Below, piece by piece: positions 1 to 7,444 of a stretch of 44,177 nucleotides of DNA. A model generated the notes under the pieces. It was not told where the DNA came from, made no database searches, and saw nothing but the letters and a program-made list of their open reading frames with translations. Origin of the DNA: Gammaproteobacteria bacterium. GTDB taxonomy: Bacteria > Pseudomonadota > Gammaproteobacteria > JAJDOJ01. The stretch spans positions 1 through 44,177 of the forward strand of contig JALSSO010000096.1 in assembly GCA_026984215.1 (NCBI GenBank). The letters run 5' to 3'. How positions within the stretch are numbered: the first letter of the stretch is position 1; every line of letters begins with the position of its first letter. A program made the position numbers and the translations under genes.

Positions 1-364
1 CGTCCCATCGCTTGAGCGTGTCACGGAATGCGTCCAGCGCCTCGCGCAGCGCCGGATGCACACACCACAGCGGCGCGTCGCCGACTGCGAATCGGGCCGC
101 CAGGCGTGGCGACGAGCAGGAACGCATCCGGTCGTCGATGGCGCGATTCACGCCCGCCTCCGGACCGTCGTGACAGGGGGAATAGTCCCAGCCTGGGTCT
201 GGCGTCGTGCCGGGAAACGGCTTGAAACCGCGCTGCTTGGCCTCGGCCTCTGACAGGCTGATGGGTGTGTAGCGGCAGTTGAAGCCTGCCGGTGGGGTCC
301 AGATGCGTCAGATGGGATCATCTACCGTGGCGATGAATCCGTGCATGGCCGCATGCGACGGCGG
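1..364 (-). pseudogene. Mu gpF-like phage minor head protein, decayed fragment running off the left edge
   Basis: Read on the minus strand, one frame gives PSHAAMHGFIATVDDPI, then TGA, then RIWTPPAGFNCRYTPISLSE and an acidic, proline-rich tail (FPGTTPDPGWDYSP). The H-x-A-M-H-G, DDPIW and PPAGFNCR signatures are typical of the C-terminal part of Mu gpF / SPP1 gp7 head-morphogenesis proteins, which act in phage prohead assembly. The TGA (complement of 308-310) sits where the family has Trp, so it looks like a TGG-to-TGA change. Upstream, the homology stops inside the 87-bp repeat at 351-437, so the N-terminal part is missing. The gene continues beyond base 1. Recognition is by motif reading only, but several motifs agree in one frame. 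Confidence 0.7.
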
Positions 365-437
365 GGAGCCGCCTGGTCATGCCGCGCGCGTGAAGCGCGC
401 GTCCCGCGTTCGTCGTGTCGGCGGGGATGAACCGGTG
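351..437 (+). repeat. 87-bp direct repeat, copy 1
   Basis: Aligned by eye with 1416-1502, this copy has about 81 of 87 identical positions. It contains a GC-rich inverted repeat (CGCGCG, TGAA, GCGCGC core near 385-400). It begins where the homology of the phage head fragment breaks off. Weaker similarity, about 23 of 36 positions, continues to the left of both copies. The two copies flank the brnTA module in direct orientation. Confidence 0.85.
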
Positions 438-533
438 CTGGGCGCCTCAGTTCTGGTCTGCCAGACCCGGGCCACCGCTTGTGCCGTGACGGGGTCAACG
501 TAGCCCCGGTGGGCGCGGGGTGGGTCAAACTGC

Positions 534-574
534 GTGTACAAATTGCCTTGATGGGTTTTATTTATGTGTACACA
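534..574 (+). promoter_or_regulatory. probable brnTA operator/promoter region
   Basis: A perfect 10-bp palindrome TGTGTACACA (565-574) lies 10 bases before the brnT start. A second half-like site GTGTACA lies at 534-540. The AT-rich stretch between them is unlike its surroundings and offers a weak -35/-10 pair (TTGATG at 548, CACAAT at 571). BrnA-type ribbon-helix-helix antitoxins repress their own operon, so these repeats are good candidates for the binding site. Assignment is by position and symmetry. Confidence 0.55.
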
Positions 575-584
575 ATAATAAACA

Positions 585-851
585 ATGAAGATCGAGTTCG
601 ACCCGGCCAAAAACAGGCGCAACACGGCCAAGCATGGCGTTTCGCTGGCCATGGCCAGGGCGTTCGAACTGGAGACGGCGGTGATCCGCATGGACTGGCG
701 CAACCCCTATCGCGAGCTGCGGTTCAACGCGCTGGGCTACATCGGGCTGCGCCTCTACAACATGACCTTCACCCTGCGAGGCGATGCCATTCGGGTGATC
801 AGCCTGCGCAAGGCCAACCGACGGGAGATGAGACGCTATGCCGAAGCTTAA
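585..851 (+). CDS. brnT: BrnT-family ribonuclease toxin
   Basis: The 88-residue protein has the BrnT layout: an N-terminal EFDPAKNRRNTAKHGVS segment (the family's FDP.K...N..KHGV motif), a beta-rich core, and a C-terminal RVISLRKANRREMRRY segment matching the family's R.ISaR.a...E...Y end. BrnT toxins fold like RelE and cleave RNA, stopping growth when the partner is lost. The start at 585 follows the TGTGTACACA palindrome, and no clear Shine-Dalgarno is visible. The gene overlaps brnA by 14 bases, the usual toxin-first order of this system. It appears intact. Confidence 0.9.
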   Translation: MKIEFDPAKNRRNTAKHGVSLAMARAFELETAVIRMDWRNPYRELRFNALGYIGLRLYNMTFTLRGDAIRVISLRKANRREMRRYAEA

Positions 852-1161
852 GCCGGGCACGATTTGGCCCACCGAGGAAGAGGACCGCGAGATTACCCGC
901 CAAGCGCGCGAGGATGGCACGCTGTTCACCGACGAGGAACTGGCGGAGTTCAAGCCTTTCGAGAAGTCCGACCTGCCCGAGTCGTTCAAGCAGGCGGTGC
1001 GCCGCCGTGGCCGCCCGCGCAAGGCGAATCCGAAGGTGTCGGTGCATATCCGCTTTTCCCCGGAGGTGATCGCATACTTCAAGGCCACGGGCCGCGGCTG
1101 GCAGACGCGCATGGACGAGGCGCTGAAGGAGTGGATCGCGGAGCATGGGGGGGGAAAGTGA
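838..1161 (+). CDS. brnA: BrnA-family ribbon-helix-helix antitoxin
   Basis: The 107-residue protein starts inside the end of brnT. Its N-terminal half is acidic and probably flexible (WPTEEEDREITRQAREDG). The C-terminal half has the RHH DNA-binding pattern KVSVHIRFSPEVIAYFKATG followed by GWQTRMDEALKEWI, as in BrnA. It should bind BrnT tightly and, with it, repress the brnTA promoter. The GRPRKANPK linker before the RHH is basic. The intact reading frame next to decayed phage DNA suggests that selection maintains the module. Confidence 0.9.
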   Translation: MPKLKPGTIWPTEEEDREITRQAREDGTLFTDEELAEFKPFEKSDLPESFKQAVRRRGRPRKANPKVSVHIRFSPEVIAYFKATGRGWQTRMDEALKEWIAEHGGGK

Positions 1162-1666
1162 GCGTCAACGCTCGCGAGGATGGCGGGGGGCGCGGGGGCT
1201 GCCCACCTGGATAAGGCGGTCGCATTGGATGGCGGTCTGTTCGAACCATGGGATCATGCTTCGTCCTCCGGGTCGAAGCGTCCGCGCTGGAGGCCGCGGT
1301 GATGCGTGCCGCTCCGCGTATGGCGCGGACAGGTTCGCGCCAAGCATCGTCTCTCAGCGCCGTCCTGGCCAGCCGTTGTGGGTCGTCCACCAGGAAGATG
1401 GGGCCGTCCATCGCGGTATGCGACGGCCGTGAGCCGCCTGGTCATGCCGCGCGCGTGAAGCGCGCGCCCCGCGTTCGTCGTATCGGAGGGGATGAACCGG
1501 TGGGGGCGTCGTCACCGGCATGCCAAGGTGGTGGAGGGGGTGTTGTGCTGGATGCGTTGCGCTCGTCGGGCGTGCCGTCCCGCCGGCGGGCCGGTTGCCG
1601 GGCGGGGGGCAAATCCCACAGAATACGGCGGTTTCCGCTCGGGTCTGACAGGTAGAAGGAGAAGAA
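1162..1666 (+). other. gene-free stretch containing the second repeat copy
   Basis: No convincing gene is seen on either strand. It holds the second 87-bp repeat (1416-1502). On the minus strand just left of that repeat, a short frame reads MDGPIFLVDDPQRLART, which recalls the corresponding part of the phage fragment at 1-364 (M-G-I-VDDP) but then diverges. Just before 1667, AGGAGAAG is a good ribosome binding site for the transporter gene. Confidence 0.6.
1416..1502 (+). repeat. 87-bp direct repeat, copy 2
   Basis: This is the partner of 351-437, with six mismatches by hand alignment and the same orientation. Start-to-start distance is 1065 bases. It encloses brnTA together with copy 1. The inner inverted repeat (CGCGCG, TGAA, GCGCGC) is conserved between copies, which argues for a mobile or structured palindromic element and not a chance match. 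Confidence 0.85.
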
Positions 1667-3028
1667 ATGGCCGGTCCGCGTACGTCGATCCACGGGGAGT
1701 GGTCCAGCAAGCTCGCCTTCGTGCTGGCGGCCACGGGGTCGGCGGTGGGGCTGGGCAATATCTGGAAGTTTCCCTACGTGACCGGCCAGAACGGGGGCGG
1801 TGCGTTCGTGCTGATCTACGTGGCCTGCGTGCTGATCATCGGCGTGCCCACCATGATGGCCGAAGTGATGCTCGGCCGCCGGGGCCGGCAGAGTCCGATC
1901 AATACCATGCGCACCTTGGCCGCCGAGGAGGGCCGCTCGCCGCGTTGGGGCTGGCTCGGCTGGATGGGGGTGGTGGCCGGATTCCTGATCCTGTCTTTCT
2001 ACAGCGTGATCGCCGGCTGGGCCCTGGCCTATGTGTTTCGCACCGCGGCGGGGTTGTTCGATGGGGCCACGGCCGAGTTCACCGAGCAGGTGTTCTCGAA
2101 CCTGATCACCGATCCCGAGAAGCTCATCGCTTGGCACACGATCTTTCTGATCATGACCATGATCGTGGTCGCGCGGGGGGTGGCGGCGGGCCTGGAGACG
2201 GCCGTGCGCTTTCTCATGCCGGGGTTGTTCGTGCTGCTGCTCCTGCTGGTGGGTTACGCCATGGCCGAGGGGGAGTTCTTGCAGGGGGTGCGTTTCTTGT
2301 TCGAGCCGGACTTCAGCAAGGTCACCCCTCAGGTCATCCTCATGGCCATGGGGCAGGCGTTCTTCAGCCTCAGCCTGGGCATGGGGGCCATCATGATCTA
2401 TGGCTCTTATCTGCCTCACGACGCCTCCATCGCCCGCACCAGTTTCGCGGTGGCCGGATCCGACACGCTGGTGGCGCTGATCGCGGGGCTGGCCATCTTC
2501 CCCATCGTCTTCGAGTTCGGGCTGGAGCCGAACGCCGGCCCCGGTCTGATCTTCCAGACCCTGCCCATCGCCTTCGGCCAGATGCCCGGCGGTGCGTTCT
2601 TCGGCACGTTGTTTTTCGTGTTGTTGGTCTTCGCCGCGTGGACCTCGGCCATTTCCCTGGCCGAACCCGCGGTGGCCTGGCTGGTGGAGAACCGGGGCCA
2701 CACGCGCGTGTATGCCGCGGTGGTCTGCGGCAGCGTCACCTGGTTGTTGGGGCTGGGCACGGTGTTTTCGTTCAACATCTGGTCGGACTACCGGCTCTTC
2801 GGCAAGACGTTCTTCGACCTGCTGGACTATCTCACTTCCAACATCATGCTCCCGGTGGGCGGGTTTCTGATCGCCATCTTCGCCGGCTGGGTGATGCGCG
2901 AGCGCTCGGTGAAGGAGGAGCTGCAGATGGATGACTCGCTGGGTTACCGGTTGTGGCGTTTCCTGGTGCGGTACATCACTCCGGTGGGCGTGGCGCTGGT
3001 GTTCCTGAACGTGATCGAGGTGATATGA
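1667..3028 (+). CDS. sodium-dependent transporter, SNF/NSS (LeuT-like) family
   Basis: The 453-residue polytopic membrane protein belongs to the neurotransmitter:sodium symporter family, which co-imports amino acids or similar solutes with Na+. The TM1 signature is clear: GSAVGLGNIWKFPY (about residues 24-37) followed by NGGGAFVLIY, carrying the unwound Na+/substrate-binding segment. Length fits bacterial 11-12 TM members. AGGAGAAG lies just upstream of the ATG. The last four bases overlap the ratA start (ATGA), so the two are probably co-translated, although they have no known functional link. The substrate cannot be told from sequence. Confidence 0.9.
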   Translation: MAGPRTSIHGEWSSKLAFVLAATGSAVGLGNIWKFPYVTGQNGGGAFVLIYVACVLIIGVPTMMAEVMLGRRGRQSPINTMRTLAAEEGRSPRWGWLGWMGVVAGFLILSFYSVIAGWALAYVFRTAAGLFDGATAEFTEQVFSNLITDPEKLIAWHTIFLIMTMIVVARGVAAGLETAVRFLMPGLFVLLLLLVGYAMAEGEFLQGVRFLFEPDFSKVTPQVILMAMGQAFFSLSLGMGAIMIYGSYLPHDASIARTSFAVAGSDTLVALIAGLAIFPIVFEFGLEPNAGPGLIFQTLPIAFGQMPGGAFFGTLFFVLLVFAAWTSAISLAEPAVAWLVENRGHTRVYAAVVCGSVTWLLGLGTVFSFNIWSDYRLFGKTFFDLLDYLTSNIMLPVGGFLIAIFAGWVMRERSVKEELQMDDSLGYRLWRFLVRYITPVGVALVFLNVIEVI

Positions 3029-3462
3029 CCGTCGTGCGCCGCAGCGCGCTGGTGCCCTATGAGGCCCCGGCCATGTTCAAGCTGGTCAACGACGTGCGCC
3101 GCTATCCCGAGTTCGTGCCGTGGTGCACGCGGGCCGAGGTCCTGGAAGAGGGGGAAGACGAACTCAAGGCGCGGCTGCATTTCGAGAAGGGGGCCCTTCG
3201 TACCAGCTTCACCACCCTGAACCGGCTGCAACCGGGCAAGATGATCGAGATGCGCCTCGTCGACGGGCCTTTCAAACACCTGCAGGGCTATTGGCGCTTC
3301 GAGCCGTTGGAACGGGGCGCGAGCCGGGTGTCCCTGGATCTGGAGTTCGAGATCGCCAATCCGGTGTTGCGGATGACGCTGGGGCCGCTGTTCACGCAGA
3401 TCACCAATGCGCTGGTGGACGCCTTCGTCAAGCGCGCCCGGGAGGTGTATGGAAAGGTCTGA
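3025..3462 (+). CDS. ratA: RatA / COQ10-type START-domain protein
   Basis: The 145-residue SRPBCC (START-like) protein carries the family hallmarks VPYEAPAMFKLVNDVRRYPEFVPWC near the N-terminus and FKHLQGYWRF in the middle. In E. coli, RatA was reported to block 70S ribosome assembly. Homologs in mitochondria and other bacteria bind coenzyme Q. The ATG at 3025 overlaps the transporter stop. A longer frame from 2953 exists, but the N-terminal motif fits this start. The gene overlaps rnfH by 14 bases, the usual ratA-ratB(rnfH) arrangement. Confidence 0.9.
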   Translation: MTVVRRSALVPYEAPAMFKLVNDVRRYPEFVPWCTRAEVLEEGEDELKARLHFEKGALRTSFTTLNRLQPGKMIEMRLVDGPFKHLQGYWRFEPLERGASRVSLDLEFEIANPVLRMTLGPLFTQITNALVDAFVKRAREVYGKV

Positions 3463-3802
3463 GGCCCCGGCTTCGCGGCCCGCTTCGCCGCCGGCCCTGA
3501 TCCCCGTGGAAGTGGCCTACGCCCGGCCCGAGCGTCAGCTCATCGTGGAGCTGGACGTGCCGGAGGGCACGACGGTGGAGCAAGCGGTGCGGGCCTCTGG
3601 AATTCTCACGGAGTTTCCGGAGATCGACCTCGGTGGAAAGAACAAGGTGGGCATCTTCGGCAAGGTGGTGCCGCTCGACCGCGCCCTGCGGGCCCGTGAC
3701 CGCGTGGAGATCTATCGCCCACTCATCGCCGATCCCAAGGAGATCCGCCGGCGGCGGGCGGCCGCCGGCAAGCGCATGAAGAAGGGTGCCGGATCGGCGT
3801 GA
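3449..3802 (+). CDS. rnfH: RnfH family protein (RatB)
   Basis: The 117-residue protein has a ubiquitin-like beta-grasp fold of the RnfH family: IPVEVAYARPERQLIVELDVPEGTTVEQAV, then GIFGKVVPLDRALRARDRVEIYRPL and the diagnostic IADPKEIRRRRAA end. It is found beside ratA in many proteobacteria, and its biochemical role is not settled. I chose the ATG at 3449, which overlaps ratA and follows GGGAGGTG. The N-terminal 20 residues are proline/alanine-rich and poorly conserved in character. Confidence 0.9.
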   Translation: MERSEAPASRPASPPALIPVEVAYARPERQLIVELDVPEGTTVEQAVRASGILTEFPEIDLGGKNKVGIFGKVVPLDRALRARDRVEIYRPLIADPKEIRRRRAAAGKRMKKGAGSA

Positions 3803-3803
3803 A

Positions 3804-4190
3804 TCAGCCCTGGTCCCGGTCCTCGGGCGCCGCCGGGGCGGGGGGTCCCATGCCGGCCTTCTCGATTCGCACCACTTCACCGCCTTCGAAGAACACCGTC
3901 ACCCGGCGCAGGACGGGGGGGCGGCTTCCGGGACGGAAATAGTAGACGTAGTCCCAGCGTTCCGGTCGGAAGGGGTCCGTGATCATAGGGGTGCCCATCA
4001 GGAACCGCACCTGCTCTGGCGTCATGCCCTCGCGCAGCAGGGCCACGTCCTCCTCTTCCAGGGCATTGCCCTGCTGTACGTCGATGCGGTGGATGCTGAA
4101 AAAGTCGCGCGCGTAATCCCAGGACCAGCTACAACCCGTGCTGCCGGAGACGGCGGCGCCGAGGATGAAAAAGTTGAGAATCTTTCTCAT
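3804..4190 (-). CDS. bamE: outer membrane assembly lipoprotein BamE (SmpA)
   Basis: The 128-residue lipoprotein has a signal peptide, MRKILNFFILGAAVSGSTGC, ending in a lipobox Cys. The BamE core follows: IDVQQGNALEEEDVALLREGMTPEQVRFLMGTP, then DPFRPERWDYVYYFRPG. BamE is a periplasm-facing accessory of the BAM complex that inserts beta-barrel proteins. The start at 4190 is fixed by the signal peptide; upstream in-frame codons would spoil it. It is convergent with rnfH (one base between stops) and divergent from fur, as is common in gammaproteobacteria. Confidence 0.93.
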   Translation of the reverse strand: MRKILNFFILGAAVSGSTGCSWSWDYARDFFSIHRIDVQQGNALEEEDVALLREGMTPEQVRFLMGTPMITDPFRPERWDYVYYFRPGSRPPVLRRVTVFFEGGEVVRIEKAGMGPPAPAAPEDRDQG

Positions 4191-4278
4191 AATCGTATGC
4201 GGGCCCTGGAGGGAGGTACGCGGGCGAAGAATCATTGTACCGGGAAAGGTGGTGTGAGGTATCCGGCAGGAGCGACCC

Positions 4279-4701
4279 ATGGAGACACAGGACCTGAAAA
4301 AGGCGGGCTTGAAGGTGACGCATCCGAGGATGAAGATCCTCGAGATCCTGGAGCGCGCGCCGGAGCATCACCTGACCGCCGAGGATATCTACCGCAAGCT
4401 CTTGGAGGAGGGCGAGCAGATCGGTCTGGCGACCATCTACCGCGTGCTCACACAGTTCGAGGCCGCCGGCCTGGTGAACCGCCTGCACTTCGAGGGAGGA
4501 CAGGCGGTCTTCGAGCTCGACCGCGGCACCCACCACGACCACATGGTGTGCAGCCGCACCGGGCGCGTGGTGGAGTTCTATGACGAGGTCATCGAGCAGC
4601 GCCAAAGGGAGATCGCCAAGGCCCACGGCTTCCGCCTGCGGGACCATTCGCTGATCCTCTACGGGGAGTTCATCGAAGACGAGGACACCTCGTCCTCCTG
4701 A
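4279..4701 (+). CDS. fur: ferric uptake regulator Fur
   Basis: The 140-residue metal-dependent repressor has an N-terminal winged helix (LKVTHPRMKILEIL; DIYRKLLEEGEQIGLATIYRVL) and a C-terminal dimerisation/metal domain with the HHDHMVC motif at about 85-91 and HSLILYGE near the end. Only one cysteine (C91) is present. The usual CxxC partner is Thr, and there is no C-terminal CxxC, so the structural zinc site of E. coli Fur is absent; some other gammaproteobacterial Fur proteins are similar. It shares an 88-bp divergent region with bamE. I could not find a convincing Fur box there. Confidence 0.93.
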   Translation: METQDLKKAGLKVTHPRMKILEILERAPEHHLTAEDIYRKLLEEGEQIGLATIYRVLTQFEAAGLVNRLHFEGGQAVFELDRGTHHDHMVCSRTGRVVEFYDEVIEQRQREIAKAHGFRLRDHSLILYGEFIEDEDTSSS

Positions 4702-4765
4702 GCCACCGTTTTTCCGCGTCCGGTCACGGCCTGACCGCCCGGTCCGCCGAAGGGTCGCGTGGGCG

Positions 4766-6430
4766 CTATGCGCCCAGCATCTCCCGCGCATGTGCCCGGG
4801 CGCGCTCGGTGATCCGCCTGCCCCCCAGCATGCGGGCGATCTCCTCCACGCGCTGCTCGCGGCAGAGCGTCGCGACACGCGTGGTCACGCCGCCGCGCGT
4901 CTTCTCCTTGCCCACCAGGAAGTGGCGGTCGCCTTGGGCGGCCACCTGGGGCAGGTGGGTGACGCACAGGACCTGGCGGCGGGCGGCGAGGTCTCTCAGG
5001 CGCCGCCCCACGGTCTCGGCCACGGCACCGCCGATGCCGGTGTCCACTTCGTCGAAGACCAGGGTGGGGATGGGCAGGGCGTCCACGGCGGCCAGGCGGA
5101 CGGCCAGGCTGATGCGGGACAGCTCGCCTCCCGAGGCGGTCTCCTCCAGGGGGCCGGGGGGCTGGCCCGGATTGGTCCGCACATGGAAGCGGACCGCATC
5201 CCATCCCGTGGCGCTGCGGCCCTGCGCGCCGCGCGGCACGACCTGCACCTCCAGCCGTGCCTCGGGCATGCCCAGCTCGGCCAGGTGGCGCGTGGCCTCT
5301 TCGGACAGGCGGACGGCGGCCTGGGTCCGGGCCGCGGAAAGGCGCTCGCAGGCCTCATCCAGGGCCGCCTCGGCCTCCGCGAGCCGGGCGCGTAGGGCCT
5401 CGACGTCGAACTCGGGGGATTGCAGGGTCTCCAGCTCGGCGGCGAAGCGCGCGCGCAGTGCGTGCAGTTCCTCGGGCCGCACGCCGTACTTGCGGGCCAG
5501 ATCGTGCACGCGCTGGAGGCGTTCGTCCAGCCAGGCCAGGCGTTCCGGGTCGGCCTCCAGCCCCGCGGCGTGGTCGCGCAGGACGGCGGCGAGTTCCTGG
5601 GCCTGGATGGCCAGGCCGTCGGCGGTCTGCGCCGCCTCCCGCAGGGGCGGGTACAGTTCGGCCGCCGCCTGCACGTCCGTGGCGATGCGCGCGAGCCGCG
5701 CGTACAGGGTCGGGCCGTCGGCGTCGTAGAGTTCCTGGGCGGCCGCCGCGCATCGCGCCTGGAGCGCCTCGGCGTGCGCCAGGCGGGTCTGCTCCTCGTC
5801 CAGGGTCTCGTATTCGCCGGGGCCGAGATTCAGGGTCTCCAGCTCCTCCAACTGAAATTGCAACAGGGCCCGCCGGTCGCGGATCTCGCCCGAACGCGCG
5901 GCCGCCGTCTCGGCCTGTTCGGCCAGGGCGCGCCAGGCGCGGAAGCGTTCGGCCAGTTCGGCGAGCAGGGTCTCGTGGCCCGCGTACTGATCCAGCAGGG
6001 TGCGTTGCATGCCGGGGCGTAGCAGGGCCTGGTGGGCGTGCTGGCCATGGATGTCCACCAGCAGCTCGCCCAGCTCGCGCACCGCCTGCAGGGGCATGGG
6101 CACGCCGTTGATGTAGGCGCGGGAGCGGCCCTCGCGCGTGACGACGCGGCGCAACAGACAGACGCCGTCCTGGTCGAGGTCGCGCCCGGCGAGCCAGTCC
6201 CGGACACTGGGCACCGCCGCCACGTCGAATTCGACGGCCAGGTCGGCGCGCGTGGCCCCGGTCCGCACCACGCCGCGCCCGGCGCGGTCGCCCAGGACCA
6301 GGCCCAGGGCGGTGACCACCAGGGACTTGCCCGCGCCCGTCTCGCCCGTGAACACGTTCATGCGCGGGCCGGGTTCGATCTCGATCTGGTCGACGATGGC
6401 GAAGTCGCGCAGGACGATCCGCGTGAGCAT
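4766..6430 (-). CDS. recN: DNA repair protein RecN
   Basis: The 554-residue SMC-like ATPase acts in double-strand break repair. Walker A is GETGAGKS near residue 30, a long coiled-coil fills the middle, and SGGELSRISLAVRL (signature) and TLVFDEVDTGIGG (Walker B) lie in the C-terminal part. The ATG at 6430 begins MLTRIVLRDFAIVD, the standard RecN start. The open frame continues further upstream only as a shadow of nadK. Start and nadK stop share one base (TGATG), suggesting translational coupling. No LexA box was seen inside the upstream gene. Confidence 0.95.
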   Translation of the reverse strand: MLTRIVLRDFAIVDQIEIEPGPRMNVFTGETGAGKSLVVTALGLVLGDRAGRGVVRTGATRADLAVEFDVAAVPSVRDWLAGRDLDQDGVCLLRRVVTREGRSRAYINGVPMPLQAVRELGELLVDIHGQHAHQALLRPGMQRTLLDQYAGHETLLAELAERFRAWRALAEQAETAAARSGEIRDRRALLQFQLEELETLNLGPGEYETLDEEQTRLAHAEALQARCAAAAQELYDADGPTLYARLARIATDVQAAAELYPPLREAAQTADGLAIQAQELAAVLRDHAAGLEADPERLAWLDERLQRVHDLARKYGVRPEELHALRARFAAELETLQSPEFDVEALRARLAEAEAALDEACERLSAARTQAAVRLSEEATRHLAELGMPEARLEVQVVPRGAQGRSATGWDAVRFHVRTNPGQPPGPLEETASGGELSRISLAVRLAAVDALPIPTLVFDEVDTGIGGAVAETVGRRLRDLAARRQVLCVTHLPQVAAQGDRHFLVGKEKTRGGVTTRVATLCREQRVEEIARMLGGRRITERARAHAREMLGA

Positions 6431-7299
6431 CAGGGCAGCTCGCTCCATTTGAGCTTCGCGCGCAGGATCTCGAAATAGTCGAGATCGGCGGGCTGGATGA
6501 GACGCAGGCGCCGCTCCTTGAGCCAGATCTCCACCCGGTCTCCGGGCTCCAGGTCGCAGTCCACCTGGCCGTCGAAGGAGACCACGGCCGGTACGGTGTT
6601 GTCCGGGCACAGGGCCAGCTCCATCCGGCAACGGTCGTCGATGACGATGGGGCGGTTGCTGAGCGTATGGGGACAGATCGGCACCAGGGTGAGCGCCGAG
6701 ACGTCCGGGTGGAGGATGGGCCCGCCGCCGGACAGCGCGTAGGCCGTGGATCCGGTGGGGGTGGCGACCACGATGCCGTCGGCGTTCTGCCGCGCCAGCA
6801 GCCGGCCGTCCACGAATACGTCGAAGCCGATCATGCGCACACTCTGCCGGGCGTGCAGCACGATGTCGTTGAGCGCGGAACTGGCCAGGATTTCGGTCTC
6901 GTTGCGCAGGATACGCCCGCACAGCATGGTGCGCTGGTCCTCCTGGTACCGTCCCGAAAGGATTTCCTCCATCCGTTCCAGCATCTCGTCCGGAGAGATG
7001 TCGGCCAGAAATCCCAGCCGCCCCCGGTTGATCCCGGCCAGGGGGATGCCCCGGTCGACGAAGCGGCGCGCAGCGTGCAGAAGGGTGCCGTCGCCGCCGA
7101 CAGCCAACACCAAATCCGGCTCGCGAGGGCCATCCGCGCAAGGTGGCTCTGCGTGGGCGCGCAGCAGGGTGCAGGCCGAGGCGTCCAGAAGCACCCGGCG
7201 GCCCCGCCGGTGGAGGAACGTCCGCAGGCTCTCCAGGGTGGGGCGCAGGGATGGATCTCCCGGTTTGCTGACCAGCAGGATCGTGTGAAAGACCGGCAT
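6430..7299 (-). CDS. nadK: NAD kinase
   Basis: The 289-residue cytoplasmic enzyme makes NADP+ from NAD+ and ATP. It shows the GGDGTLLHAARRF motif (about 61-73), with the catalytic Asp of GGDG, and the NADGIVVATPTGSTAYALSGGGPI motif that binds the adenine dinucleotide. The start at MPVFHTILLVSK is preferred because homologs begin with this beta-strand; a longer in-frame start at 7356 is unlikely. It is the first gene of a nadK-recN minus-strand pair. Confidence 0.95.
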   Translation of the reverse strand: MPVFHTILLVSKPGDPSLRPTLESLRTFLHRRGRRVLLDASACTLLRAHAEPPCADGPREPDLVLAVGGDGTLLHAARRFVDRGIPLAGINRGRLGFLADISPDEMLERMEEILSGRYQEDQRTMLCGRILRNETEILASSALNDIVLHARQSVRMIGFDVFVDGRLLARQNADGIVVATPTGSTAYALSGGGPILHPDVSALTLVPICPHTLSNRPIVIDDRCRMELALCPDNTVPAVVSFDGQVDCDLEPGDRVEIWLKERRLRLIQPADLDYFEILRAKLKWSELP

Positions 7300-7430
7300 T
7301 GCCGAATGGTACCCCGAAATCCGCGCATGCAGCGATGGGGATGCGGGCCCCCGCACAACCTCGGCCTACCGAGCAGGACCTTCGCCCCGTTCATCCATCC
7401 GTTCGTCTGCAGTCCATGGGGGCTTCACGC

Positions 7431-7436
7431 TACAAT
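7431..7436 (+). promoter_or_regulatory. candidate -10 box (TACAAT) close to the coiled-coil gene start
   Basis: TACAAT ends 8 bases before the ATG at 7445. If it is used, transcription would start almost at the first codon, giving a leaderless or very short-leader message. No Shine-Dalgarno is seen. No good -35 was found at the usual distance, so confidence is low. Confidence 0.35.
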
Positions 7437-7444
7437 CCGCCCCC

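Noticed and set aside
1248-1420. A second phage gpF fragment left of repeat copy 2 on the minus strand
   Set aside because: Only a short M-G-I-VDDP likeness is present; the following residues do not match the family, so it is mentioned only as a note.
1-1666. tmRNA (ssrA) or tRNA near the usual smpB-ratA locus as a phage attachment site
   Set aside because: No T-loop or CCA-end pattern was found in this stretch.
4191-4278. Fur box in the bamE-fur divergent region
   Set aside because: Only a weak GAATCATTG-like stretch was seen, without a convincing 19-bp dyad.
4702-4765. Intrinsic terminator between fur and recN
   Set aside because: A small GGTCA/TGACC hairpin exists, but the only T-run lies before it for fur and reads as A's for recN.
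4766-7141. A 791-residue RecN with a long N-terminal extension
   Set aside because: The extension is an out-of-frame reading of nadK; RecN normally begins MLTRIVLRDF at 6430.
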